Positions 43,776 through 56,300 of a stretch of 64,000 nucleotides of DNA are shown here, piece after piece. This DNA comes from Lepisosteus oculatus (lineage: Eukaryota; Chordata; Actinopteri; Semionotiformes; Lepisosteidae): positions 1,869,284 through 1,933,283 of the forward strand of contig NC_090712.1 of assembly GCF_040954835.1 (NCBI RefSeq). Reading direction: 5' to 3'. The position numbers and the translations under genes were made by a program. The stretch's first letter is position 1. Every line of letters starts with the position of its first letter. The notes beneath the pieces were generated by a model. That model had not been told where the DNA came from, did not search any database, and saw only the letters and a program-made list of their open reading frames with translations.

Positions 43776-46104
43776 CTGCTGTTGCTTACATGCTTATAAT
43801 GAGGGTTTTGTCCGTTTCGGGTGTATTTTGTTGTTGTTATACAGTGGTCTTCATCGGTTATCAGGGTGTTGGCCATAAAAGTCCGACAGTATTTGCAACC
43901 TGCTTAGAAGTTGGCTGTTTTTTTTAACGGTCTCCTTTAATTCGGAAGGGCTCTTCAGCTGAGCGGTCTATCCTAGTTGTAGCTCTGATCCTAAGAGGAG
44001 GTAGTTACCATTCAGAGATGCACAGGATTCAGAATTGAGTGATTACAGTAAAGAATCATCATTAATGTCTCCCTTTGTTTGTCTCTGCGCGGTGTTTCCA
44101 AACTTGATTGATTAGTACTGTAATCTTACAGCACTAATAGAAAGTTTGTATTACTGAAACTTTCAAAAAGGGGATATTACTTATAAAACTGAGCAGGAAA
44201 ATATGTAGTATTTAGGAATCCTTCTGATGTTTATCTAAATCAAGGTTTTTACAGACATTGAACAGCTCATTTTCTTACTGAAGCTACATCATAGTTTATC
44301 CTATATAGTCAAACGTAGAGGGATTGGGCCACTGCAGGACAACACAAGTCCGACAAATTGGTGCCAAACCTGGTGATCCTGTTAATGAAGGGATGGAAAC
44401 TTCAAAATGGGTAAGCTACTCCTGAAAATTTTAAAGTTTCTCTCTTTCCTTTTTGATCTTTAAAAGTGAAGTACTGTATGACCAATTACACTAACTCGAA
44501 GTTAAAACCAGCTGTGAAATCGGTAGTTGGCAGCTGTGAAGAACATGCACTTGTAACACAGCCATTTAACTTTTACTTGCAAGGGAAGATGTTGCAATTC
44601 CTATTACTACTAAAATAATGTTGGAAAGAATGCTGGTAAATATTCAGTTTTTGAAAACTTTGTTTAACACTCTCTGCAGGATATATTTCAGTGTGATTGA
44701 CAAAAGCCAGACTGGTGCATTTGGCTTCTGCTTAGTTTCCAAGTTTTATTTTGGTGGTGACGTGCTGTTAAGCTGAAGCCGACGTGTGATTGTTGGACAC
44801 GGGCCCTTGAAACAGCACTGACATTTAATGGCAGTCTGTTCCTGGGATTTGCCTTTTTTTCCAGATTTGCTTTTAGTCATGGGGAAAGTCTGATGATCAT
44901 TAATGCAGTACTTGTCTTGTTATGGCATTTAAAAAGCAGATCTATTGTGAAATGCCTGTTGGAGTTTACAGAACTCTGTAGTGTGCTTCAAGGAGGACAG
45001 TAATTATCTTTTGATATGTCATGCATATGGTATTTATCAACCATTTGATAAAGGAAAGAGTAACTGAAATGGTTTCCCTTGGCAAGCACAAATACCATAG
45101 CAACAACAGGCGTTTTTTTACAGGCTTTGCATTTTTATTTGGAGAAAGAACTGTGGATTTTGTTAGTTTTCTTGGCAGCATGCTCACATGTTCTGTGTGA
45201 GAGAAATAGATTAGGGATGTCTTACGATTTAAATTCAATGGTGACAGATGTAAAGAATTTGTGTCACTGAAGGACTTATTTTATCATTTTGCTTCCTTTG
45301 GCTAACAGAAGGAACAGTTCTAAAATTTTCTTCTTGGAGAAAGGTTATTTGATCATAGTGTTTTTTTTTTTGAGTGGTCTGCATGTGTATACATGATACC
45401 AAGATAAAACTAAAAAAAGGTTTGAGAAGATTTCCACCGTGCCTTATCGAAGAAAATTACTTTTGCTCTAGTGCAGTAATCTGTATAAATATAATCTCTT
45501 TGAAAATGGTCTGTATAAATCTCTTATGTCCCCAGAATAGATTTATGTTATAAGCCCTGCATCAATACAAAGCATTTAAGCCAAAAATACATATTCAAAG
45601 TGTAACAAGCTTTTTAAGTATTGAAAACTAAAAAAACAGTAATTTAACAAATGAGATAATATAACATTGGCTGTTCTCTTCTGTTTCACCGATACCTTTA
45701 TATTTCAATTAGACATCTAGCCTCGCACAACAATAATTGTTACTTCTGTTGTGCATGGAGTGTTTTCAAGTAAAAAATTCAATTAGTAAAATTAGTAAAT
45801 ATAACTATACAGCTATTATATTAATGGTTTGTCTTTACTCTTCCTGACTAGAAAGTAAGTACTTAAGAGCATAGTTCCTGTAACATTTTGAACTCAGCAG
45901 CAGCACTGAGGGTTTTTGAATTGCAAATTGATTTTTATAACTGTCATGACATTTGCTTGAAAGTGGATGTTAATGCAGTGTGCCCTGAAGCATGCAGGGC
46001 ATGTTCCCCATCAAGCCAGGAGTCATTAGACGCCAGCACTGAATATGTGGCTCAGGTGAAGAGAGAAATGGCAGCAAGCTTAAGATGCTGATTTTATAGG
46101 CAGG

Positions 46105-46255
46105 GGAGGAGAAAAGAAAAAACAGAAGGCACTTCATTACACAAACGGTGGGATTCTGGCATAAGCTAACTAGCCGTGTTGTTAAAGCTGATAACCTGGT
46201 GTCCTCCAGGAAATAGATGAGATCTTTCTGTCAATTACAAACTAACCTGCAGGCT
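46105..46255 (+). mobile_element. CR1-like LINE 3' fragment
   Basis: A + frame reads RRHFITQTVGFWHKL then SRVVKAD, the same C-terminal block as at 50.56 kb. It is a short, decayed copy with stops directly after. Confidence 0.55.
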
Positions 46256-46484
46256 TAGTTCCACAGTGCTGGCAAAGCAAGATAGCACAGATTAAGGGAG
46301 CAGCATGTCACTACAGGGCTGCTATCACTCCCAGGAGATGCTGTTTTTCCAGAAAGCCCATAAAGAGGATATCCCTACCCCTGCAGCTGCAAGGAGAATC
46401 CTGGTCAGTCAGCAAGTGACATGACCCAGTCCTGAATTCTGTTTATGCTACTTATCAACTTTGTAAAGCCAATCCTGTAACCCT

Positions 46485-47297
46485 ATCTGTAGATGGTTCT
46501 GTACTTGAGCTGCAGTCTAAATTGAAAAACCTTGGGGTGATATTCGATTCTGGCTTAACATATGACCCACCTGTGCAGTATATTGTCAGAACATCTTTTT
46601 TCACCTCAGAAATATCGCTAGACTACGCCCTATGTTATCACTAACTGGTTGAAAAGCTAGTCAACACATTTGTGTTCTCCCAAATTGACTACTGTAATGC
46701 TCTACTTGCTGGGGTATCTAAATCTACATTGAACAAACTGCAGTACGTCCAAAATTCGGCATTCAGAATCCTGACCAGGTCTTGTGCAAGTGATCACATT
46801 ACTCCTATACTGGAGTCCTTGCACTGGCTTCCTGTCAAATTCCATGTGGACTTTAAAATCTTCATGCTCACCTATAAGCCTCTGGCTTGACACCTCAGTA
46901 CCTGTCTGAGCTATTATCCCCCTACTCCCCACCTCGCAACCTTCGCTCTTCTAATTCTGGTCTCCTAACTGTCCCCCATGCCTGTCTACATTGTATGGGT
47001 GACAGGGCCTTCTCCTGTTATGCCCCCAAGCTCGGGAGCTCTCTCCCCAAGGATATCCGAGAGTCACCCTCTCTAAACTCCTTCAAATCCAGACTCAAAA
47101 CCTTTAGAAGAGCCTTTACTGAACCGGTTCTGTTCTTTACCCCTCTGCTTGTACTTTTCTTAGTACCACCATCCACAGTCTCCTCTGTGTATTGTAATTG
47201 TTTTATCTTGTGTATTCTTTTTTATTTATTGTTGCTGTCAAGTCTGTAAAACACTTTGAGAAGCCACATTTAAAGGCGCTATATAAAATAGTTGATT
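46485..47297 (+). mobile_element. L2-like LINE, 3' part of ORF2 and 3' tail, inactive
   Basis: In shifting frames the stretch reads KNLGVIFDSGLTYDPP, FFHLRNIARLRP, QIDYCNALLAGVSKSTLNKL, DHITPILESLHWLPVKF and LSELLSPYSP, in the order expected of the post-RT region of fish L2-type elements. The 3' end, AAGGCGCTATATAAAATAG, is the typical L2 tail. A frameshift near 46640 and an early stop near 46890 break the ORF. No 5' RT catalytic block is present, so the copy is 5' truncated. Confidence 0.9.
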
Positions 47298-47845
47298 ATT
47301 ATTTCCAAAGCAAAATATTCAATTCTAGATACTAGTATATACAAACTTGTACCTCCTGTACCGGACCAGATTTGCCCAAGTAGGGGCAATTCTGGCTTCA
47401 TGAAGTTTTTATTAAATTATTTAAAGACTAATTTCTTCCCGTTAAAATCTTATTTCTTACAAATGAGCTGCCAGCAAAGCCAATTAAATAAAACAAAACA
47501 AAACCAAGCTTCCCTTGCTGAAAAGACAGATATACAGCAACGAGCCGTGACTGGCCGGATGATTGGTTTTCTGTCTTGCGGCTTCTCGGGGGGAATTGGA
47601 TCTGTGAGCAGTAACAGCTTGTCGAGTTGCTGGAGATGAAGGTACTTGAACTGGAAAGCAGACCCACTGGCCTGTGGCGTGTGAGGAGCGAACTGCGCAC
47701 ACTGGCTGGCCAGCTCCTCTGAGCGCACACATGGCAAACACATGGTGGAGCAGTGGGAGCTCTGGGAACTCCACATGCCTGAACACAGGCAAGGAGATTT
47801 CAAGGAGTGGGGAAGCAAGACAAGGGTGATCTCCTGACAGAGAGA

Positions 47846-48372
47846 ACAGTGTAGATAGATAGATACTTTATTGATCCCGTGAGGGAAATTGCAGTGCAAC
47901 AGCAGCTTAACACAGACAACACAGCCACAGTGTAACGAATTATATACTAATCGTACAATACATACAATACAATACAAGAGTTACTCACAATCCGGACACA
48001 CAAGAGGAAACTAGAACAGAACAGTACACAGAAAATCGTATCACACGTATGAATATAAATATAGATGTAACCATAGATATAAATATAAATGTATTGCACA
48101 GGTCCCTGGCATATATTGCACAAAAGTGGTTGTAAACGGGAAAAAGAAAAAGAAAGAGAACAGATGTAGCAGTAGATGTGTATATGCGTTTAGTCCAGAA
48201 ACAGGTCACTGTCGCTGTTGCCTCTGCCCAGACGCAAGGTGGATGCGTTGTACAGTCTTATGGCAGACGGCAAGAATGACCTCCTGTAGCGCTCCCTGTC
48301 GCACTGTGGATGGATCAGTCTATTGCTGAACGTGCTCTTCATTCCTGCAAGCCTGTCATAGTTTATGACTAG
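47846..48372 (-). mobile_element. Non-LTR retrotransposon 3' end, - strand, with TCTA tail
   Basis: On the - strand an open frame ends RERYRRSFLPSAIRLYNAS and then TLRLGRGNSDSDLFLD and a stop near 48196, typical of the ORF C-terminus of a fish LINE. A 3' UTR follows, ending CTCACGGGATCAATAAAGTA and a TCTA repeat. Its 3' UTR segment 47891-48059 is repeated in inverted orientation at 48373-48541. The family is not named with certainty. The good preservation suggests recent insertion. Confidence 0.8.
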
Positions 48373-48541
48373 TTTATATTCATACGTGTGATACGATTTT
48401 CTGTGTACTGTTCTGTTCTAGTTTCCTCTTGTGTGTCCGGACTGTGAGTAACTCTTGTATTGTATTGTATGTATTGTACTATTAGTATATAATTCGTTAC
48501 ACTGTGGCTGTGTTGTGTGTGTTAAGCTGCTGTTGCACTGC
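47891..48541. repeat. Foldback: 169-bp inverted arms, three mismatches
   Basis: Left arm 47891-48059 and right arm 48373-48541 are reverse complements over 169 positions without gaps. I find three differences (ACAGAC/ACACAC, TCGTAC/TAGTAC, CACAATCC/CACAGTCC). The 313-bp spacer is the upstream part of the same LINE. A possible short target repeat, ACAGAGAGA, lies at 47837-47845 and 48556-48564, but it is not flush with the right end. Confidence 0.92.
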
Positions 48542-49904
48542 AGCTGGCCGTGCTCACAGAGAGACTAGATCTTTCATTTAGCTGATTGTGCACATCCCAG
48601 ATGGATAGCAACGAGAGCAAAGCGTGATTGATGCACTGAACATGAGAGGTTCGAAAATTGGTGCATGGGTGGACAATTTAATATTGTATTGAATCCGTGA
48701 AGCAATCTTAAATGCAAAGCATGGTGCAGATTCACAGGCTGAATGGGAAAGCAGTGCGATGGAGAATAGTGACATAACAGGCACCTTAGAAAAGGATAAG
48801 AATTTAAATTGTACTTTTGGAAGTCACGTGAGTAATTAAGTTATTGAAAGGTTAAAGTTTTTTCAGGATACAATTTTTTTATTTATTTCTAAGGTATAAA
48901 CTTCTAATTCAAAGAAGGGATGGTGGCTAATTGCAATGCCCTAGTCATGAGTGGAACAGACCCTACAGCTGTTTCTTTAGGGCCACCATAGACTTCCTCC
49001 TGCTTGCCAACTGCGCTCTGCAATCATGCAGCTCAACAGAAGTCTTTCTCAAGGGGGGGGCGTGCTGATTTATGGGTAGACAATTACATATTGGATTTAA
49101 CTTTTAAATTAGAGCTCATCTCATACATGCCTTGAGTCTTTGCATTCTGATGGGTTGTAAGCAAATGTAGCATAGTCAGTATGAAGAACGAATGAAAACC
49201 TGCTGGATTTTATTCCAGTTACACAATGGAACCTTTAATTGACTTAATAACAGGATTAATTTGAACGCTTTGACGGTTTTCAGCTCTTAAATGTGTTGGA
49301 GATTGCCTTTCGACTATAGCATTTTCTAATAACATAAAATTGCAAACGTCTGAATTGAAAATCAAGATGACTGCCTCTGCAGTCTTCCGAAACTGCGGCG
49401 CCTCAAATGGGCCATTGTGCCTTAGACAGACTTGTTTTTAAGCATTCCTTCTGCTTCTTTTCCTGTGGATTGAGGGATATGCATGTTTTGCACACTAAGT
49501 GCTGCATTTTCATCGTAATGGGGGAAAAAAATCAGTTTGTAATGTGCATGTTTGCCAAACCCCTGATATGGAATTAATGTTGAAAGTGCATCTCCTTGGT
49601 GAGCACTTGCGAACACACAGAGGCTCCAGATGGCCTCTTCATCAAGTGCTCCCAACCCGGGTCCTCAGGGCCTACAATCCAGAATGCTTTCTACATCACC
49701 AAAATTATCAGCAGCTTTTCACCTGACAGAAATATGAAATTGAGACAATTAAGCTTTAACTGAACCCATCTTCACAGCCTGTAGCTGTTAACCGTTTAAA
49801 GACCCAGATTCCAGACCTGGAAACCTGTGGCTTAGTATTGTTGGATAAACCATTTTGCTTTATGTTTCAGCTAGTTACCCCTCCCATAGTTCAGTCTGTC
49901 TTGC

Positions 49905-50165
49905 TTTAAGTCAGGGTGACTACTGTGGCTGGAAGGGTGCCGGTTCGTATCCCGCGGCCGGCAGAGGAATCCTACTCCGTTGGGCCCCTGAGCAAGGCCC
50001 TTAACCCCAGCTGCTCCAGGGGTGCCATATAAACGGCTGACCCTGCGCTCTGACCCCAAGCTTCTCTCCCTGTCTGTGTGTCTCATGGAGAGCAAGCTGG
50101 GGTATGGGAAAAGACAAATTCCTAATGCAAGAGATTGTAAATGGCCAACAAAGGGGTCTTATCTC
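49905..50165 (+). mobile_element. tRNA-type SINE
   Basis: A box B-like GCCGGTTCGTATCCCG is followed by a fish SINE body with CCCCTGAGCAAGGCCCTTAA and CCCCAGCTGCTCC, and a 3' end ATTCCTAATGCAAGAGATTG. The tail is shared with the reversed fragment at 59.52 kb. The body differs from the 27.4 kb SINE, so this is another family. Confidence 0.7.
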
Positions 50166-50559
50166 TCTTATTTTGTAGCATAGTAAATCCCAAATTCTCT
50201 ATTTTCCCATGACCTCATGGGGGTAAAAGTCACATTTTACTCAAACCAGAATAGACCGTCAAAGTCAAATGAGTGCTGGGTTGTGCTTAGTTAGGGCAAG
50301 AGGTAACATTAGGTTAGGAAGGGATTATACCTGGTTCAATCATTGAGAGGTTCTAGAGATTAGGATCTAGAAGTTAAGGTTTTCATTAAGGGGCTGGGCA
50401 TAAGAAGGTGTGATTAAGAATTACGGTTACCTTTCAGGTTTGGGTATATACAAACATATACACCTATGTATATGTACATGTTATAAACAAACCACATGCT
50501 TGCTGTACAACTGCTGTTCTATATACTCTTGAAAAAACACACTTGTACTCTGTAAACTG

Positions 50560-50757
50560 TGGCAATTAAAGCCAAAAACGGGAGCCACTTCTTTACCCAA
50601 AGAGTTGTGGCAGTATGGAACAAGCTACTTGGCCATGTTATTGAAGCGAATTTTCTTTTTTCCAGAAACAGCAGGATGAGATCTTGTCTTGAATTAACTC
50701 CTACTGAGGACTGATGGGCTTAGTTGCCTCCTCTTGTTTGTAACATTTATGTTCCTA
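50560..50757 (+). mobile_element. CR1-like LINE 3' end
   Basis: A + frame reads GSHFFTQRVVAVWNKL then GHVIEA, the classic CR1-type ORF2 C-terminus. After it comes CAGGATGAGATCTTG and a 3' end with GGGCTTAGTTGCCTCCTCTT. Only about 200 bp survive. Confidence 0.75.
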
Positions 50758-53256
50758 CACTTTAATATACTTGCTTACAATTTACAGAGGGAGTTAGAAA
50801 CAGCAGCACAGTTTCACAATTCCTAAAACAAAGGAGCTTTAAATTAAAAAAAATAGTCCAGGCACCTCACTCTTTATTGAGTAACAGTTGTAGTCATGAC
50901 GGGGATTTTGTGGCTGGTGTTAGTGACTCTAATCTTTAAGATGTGAAAGCACAGGTCAAGCTTACCGACATGAGCCAATGGCACAGTGGAGCAGCGCAAG
51001 GCAGTGTTGTCAGTGAGTCACACATCACCTTGGTAACCAGGAAGGCTGAGCTCCTGGTGTCTGGTAATGCAGTATCCAGTGTTTTGTAGCTCTAACACAG
51101 CAGCAGTCATAGGATGGGTTAATGTGTGGAGAGGTCCGTCAATTTGACTGTTCAGTCAGGGGACCACACACTTGCTGGTTTTCATTCCACTCGAGCTAAA
51201 TTACTGAACTGAACCCTTGATTGAACTAATAATTTGCTCAAATGAAATGATTGCAATTTTCTTTCCCTATTCGAAAGTTCAAGTTAGGAAATGCAATAGT
51301 ATAACGGTAAGTTTCAAACCTGAAAAACCATCAAACAGTTCAGATTAATTCTGTTAAGTTGTAAGTAATTTTGTGATCAAGAGCTGTGCTGGAACAAAGA
51401 ACTGGCAGGTGTATGATCCACCAGAAGCAGGAATGGGGGACCTGTTTAATCCACAGGGAACTGGACGAACTGGGCTGTATTACATGGCTTTTAAGAATTA
51501 CACTGCCACTGCTAATACAGTACCACCCTATAGCATTTCACACCACAATTCATAAAGAATAATTCATAGAAAACTTGGCTCTAAATAACGGTTCTACACA
51601 TTTGCAGACTGAATATTGATTTGACAAAGCAGAAGTAGGGTCTACAAGATTCAGGTACTGTTAAGTCTCCTTTTTCTGTTAACAATGATCAGGCTTTCCA
51701 AAAACCTGGCTCACTGAAGTCAATTCTAACTGTTTTAAAAACTCTTATAAAAAAAACTGTGAAACAGCTTTAGGGGGAGACAACTGGCATATCTGTTTTT
51801 ACCGATTTCACACAAAGGCTAAAGAAACTAGTACTTGCAAAATACATCTGCAAATCTGTCCAAACAAGCTTGGACATCCACCTCAAGCAGCCAGAATTCG
51901 GGACAGTCACTTGCTGATGAAAGTATGACAATTCTCAAAGGCTTGACAAAGCTTCCAAGCTGGCTTGTCCCCGATATTGACACATGAACATGGCTCAGAG
52001 AATATAACCAACTGCAGTGAGCCAAAGAAGAAAGGCAAATGTACAATATCGAGAACTTATTAAACATGAAGCCACTTCTGGGACGATCAAATGTTTTCAC
52101 TGCAGAGAATGTGGACTATGTTCCCTGTGATCTTGCTTTGTCTGAACAAGCACTGCCAGTATTTCGAAATTAATTGATGAAGTGTAAAGATGCCCAATAA
52201 GTTAGGGACCTTTAATAAACACTTCATGTAATTTCTTTCTTATGATGCAGTGACTGAAATATAATATAGATTTATGATTAAAATGAATTGGTGTTTACCA
52301 TATTTTCCAAGGGCTCTGGAAATGTTTATTCAGAATCGTATATATTATCTGACAGTTTTGCTCAGAAATACTGTATGTTGCACTTCTGTGAGTTGTGCAC
52401 ATTTAATAACCTTGAAGTCAGACAGTCAAGAACATCAATTTAAACCACGTAAAAAAAATCAGTAATTGAATGTTTTGCCCCAGAGACCTAATATAATACA
52501 TTTTTCACAAACTGCAAATAAATAGAATGTTCCCAAAAGGGATGACTCAAACCTGAATAGAACAATAAATGTATTACTCTGGAAAAATAACTACATCCAA
52601 AGCTTTTTTGAATTTTGCTGACTCACTCAGATAATCTGCAGAGAAATAACTCAAGATATATATATATTTGTAATCTTCTTAACGGGAGTTCCAGGAAGTT
52701 ACCTTTTACAAATAGCCAATGTCTTCATACATGATCGAAGAGGTGGAAATGCTCAAATTTAAAGCTTCATCTGATCCGCAGAATTTCAGCAAGAATCTGA
52801 AATTCTTAAATTCATCTTAAATTCACCTCAACCTCACTTCTCAACAGCTACAACCACTGAAAAATGCACCATTCTCTTGGTCTGTTCACTGAATCTATGT
52901 CTGCAAACCTTCAAAATGTGTTATTTCAGTCACTAAAGTCGTTAAATCAGTTAGTAACTGATCCAATGAGGACAGAAAGCCTGCCAAGTACGTGTGGCCC
53001 TGGAGAATTGAACGCTATTGACACAAAGCGCAGCTCCCTGAAGAAACTGGTATTTTCTTAATTAACAGCATAAAGAACCGGGAGCTGCTACTGCATACAT
53101 GAAGTGTTTATCTGAAAAAATACAGGCATTACAGCTGAGGTAAAGCTCTTTGGATACTCGCAGTCTGACCATTAAAATCACCGATGTCTAAACCGGTCTT
53201 GAGCACCGTCTGCTTCCCCCTGTGAAGTCTGACATGAGCTCCCTCAGTCCTGCTGC

Positions 53257-53370
53257 TCAAGAGAGTTTGAGGCCCTGCACGTTCGCTCTGAGATTCAACA
53301 GTTCTTTTTCCTGCCTGGCTTTTTCTTGTTTAAAAGCCATTTTGTTTGCTTTCTTCTCTGTCCTCCTTTC
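53257..53370 (-). CDS. ltv1: ltv1 exon 11 (residues 439-475 and stop)
   Basis: 114 nt; acceptor TCTTTTACAG. Encodes a charged helix beginning ERRTEKKANKMAFKQEKARQ, then EKELLNLRANVQGLKLS and TGA. Length and end match human LTV1. Confidence 0.95.
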   Translation of the reverse strand, partial: ERRTEKKANKMAFKQEKARQEKELLNLRANVQGLKLS

Positions 53371-56300
53371 CTGTAAAAGAAAGAAAACAGAAGTATTAAT
53401 TCTTGCAAGGGTATTTGGCAGCTACAAGATTAGGAGCACAAGGCAGAAATGTCACTATATTAACTTGTGTTTTACTCATGGAAATGTCTGCATTTTGCAG
53501 TAAAATGAAATCTGAGAAGTCCTCCGAACACACGGGAAAGTTTTTTGTTACCTGTGCACTACACCAAAACCAGACAGGAAGTGCAGGTGATTAACTGTAT
53601 GGACATTTAACATACCTTCATTCTAGCAAGACAGGCAGCAATACTTGTATATTTTAGGCCTGTCTTTAGTGAAACACACAAATGATGAAGCTCAGCCTCT
53701 TAAGACACGAAACACCCAACCATGCTCTGCATGCCTGAGCTAAGAAAGCTGGTGCTGCGACTCACTTTCCGTTCCTCCTTTATCGCCTGTTTCCTGGCCT
53801 TTCTCTCCTCCCTGGACTCTTCCCTGGGCCGCGGCTGCATGCCGACTCTGGGCAGGTCGCTGTCCGTGATCATCTGCATGCGCTCAGCCTGCTTAGCAGT
53901 GAGACCCCTTTGAGGAAGAACGTCCAGAGGCACGCCAGTCTTGCTGGACACCTTGATGGGCTTTGGCTGCAAGCAGAGATCATCTCACTTCAGTCAGTTT
54001 CACATCTAGAACAATGGCTTTGCATTGCGGGTCTTATATTAAACTAAACCAGTATTTCTGATAAGCATTAGGGTCAAACCAAGGCAAGACCAAGGTTTTT
54101 ACAACTGCAGCTTCATTGCACTGACTTTGACCTGTATGGTGGTTTGCAGCACGTCTGTTTATCAGTATTTTGACCAACACTGAGTTGAAATGATAGAAAA
54201 TGAAACGACCTATGAGACCTATTAAGCAACCACCAACAGAAGTAAAAATAAATTGGTAATAGTTTCACCTTTGGTGGATCCTCTATGAGTTTTGGGTGGT
54301 TATACAAGTTAGAGTAGGTACCTGAAATAAAAAAAAACAAGGTTAGCAATTTCAATTTTATAACTCAGTTAATCTGATTGCTGCCTTGAAGTACAGTGAT
54401 GAGCCATAGAGTCCACTGTTAACACAGGAAAAATAAACTGCACATGCTTTTTTTAACTGTATCCTGTAAGTAAAGCCCCAGGGTGGCTAATCAGTAACTC
54501 TCCAAACTGTGTCTTTTCAGAGACAAATTCAGAGAACAATTCTGCTCATGACACGTACCTGCTCATGAGCTCATGACACTTACCTGAAGGGAACCCAGTG
54601 CCCTGGGCACACTTTCTGCCTGTTGTGTGAGATCCTCTATGCAATCAGAGCCAGAAATGCAGTGCCCTGGAAGCACTTTTAACAGGGCGATTTCAAAAAG
54701 CTGATTGCTCCAGGGAACAATCTGCCCCCCCATTTTCTGAAAGCAACTGTTTAAACATTTGAGGTCTGAATTTAGCAAGAGACAAGACAGAGCCGAGAGC
54801 AATTTCTGCCTTGCAACAGCGAGCTGTGAGCGGGTCAGTGGAGACACAATCAGCAACCTACTCAATATGGACTCGCAGTCCCACTTCTCCCTGGGCTCTT
54901 CCACCACCACAGTCTCCATCTCCTCCTGCTCCTCCTCGCTGTCCTCATTCATCACTGGCAGCTCCTTGGGACCCAGATCGTCCGGCTTCTGGCATCTGCA
55001 TAGACAAAGATGCCACAGACTGCAAGAAAGCCCTGAGTTTTGAATGGAAACCAACTAAATTTAAGTTGTTTTCTCCACACCCCAGTGGACCACATTCCTT
55101 GAATAGAGGAAACCAGCCTCCCCACACTCCCCTCAGAACTGCAACTGTGTCAGAACAGAACAACAGGAACGGAGGAAAGGCAACTGCGTCTGAGGATCTG
55201 CACACTGCAAATGCCCTTTACCGGAACTAAAATGAGGAAAATATCCTCCAAAAACTTTTTTTTTTTAAAGCAGGATGAAAACCAGTCTTCAGAGGAGGAC
55301 TGTGCCACTCACTCTTTCTCCTTCTGTCTGTAGTAGTCCTTAATCACTTCCTCCAGTCGCATGCTGCTGGGGTCTATAAACCCTTCCAGCTCTGCATTGT
55401 CCAGAGCCCCGATCTCATCGTCGTCGAACTGCTCATAAAACTGTGGGGAAACAGAAAAAAAAAACTTTATCCAATTACACAGAAAAGATATGCACCTTCA
55501 CGATGACTGTTTTATAGCTCAGTCCTCTCTCTTTGAGCCAAAGAAAACAGCCGGAGAAAGCAATAAGGTGTGAGATAAATTCCTCTTTTATTGCTTTGTC
55601 TCTTTTCAGAAATAATTACCAGAGCAGCAGCTCGGCAGAGCACTGATAAGAGTAACTTTCACTCTCCTGCTCCTCTCACACAGTATTTGTGCAGAGCTAA
55701 TTGAAATCTCAAGCTGAAAGCATTTGTAATATAAACAGAAACAAAATTCTATCTTTATTATCAAGCAGCTCACTCTCTGAACCAACAGGCTTTTGGCAAT
55801 AGCAAATTAAAATTCAAAGATTCCACAAGAGATTTGGAGCAAATATACATTCAGTATCCTTTCAAAAACTAAGCTGCAAATTTTCAGTTAATTATAAAAT
55901 GCTCCCATGATGTTTTGTATTACACACAAGAATATCTGTCCCAGTTGTACAAAATCCCCTCAGACCCATTCAATTTCTTTATACTGGTTATCTAATAATA
56001 CTGTCATTTTTCACTATCCTGCAAAGTTTTAATTAGTAGTACTGATTTACACGAGAACCAAAATAAAATAATTACATGGGCAATCTAAACTAAGTATAGA
56101 TTTCCTGCCAAACAGGAAATATCCACTGCAACAGATCTACATAATACTTGCAACAGTCTCCTTTACTTGAAGCACGTGTTTGTCTGGCTGTATAAGACAG
56201 GGGTGTCACACTCCCTTCTTGATGAGTCTGATGTCTCCTGGTATTTGTCCTACCTGAGCTCTGAGTTACATACTTGGTCTGATTATTTAATTTCCTGTAT

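Larger units (their letters stand above)
43776..53256. other. Intergenic region between convergent sf3b5 and ltv1
   Basis: No protein-coding gene is supported. Genes that lie between LTV1 and SF3B5 in human (ZC2HC1B, PLAGL1) were not recognised. The region holds an L2-like LINE 3' part (46.5-47.3 kb), CR1-like tails (46.1 and 50.6 kb), a LINE foldback (47.85-48.54 kb) and a tRNA-type SINE (49.9 kb). The rest, including 43.8-46.1 and 51.3-53.2 kb, is AT-rich with no visible feature. The last few hundred bases before 53257 should include the ltv1 3' UTR; no clear poly(A) signal was picked. Confidence 0.6.

Noticed and set aside
44000-53000. zc2hc1b or plagl1 between sf3b5 and ltv1
   Set aside because: Looked for zinc-finger coding segments expected from human gene order; none was recognised on either strand.
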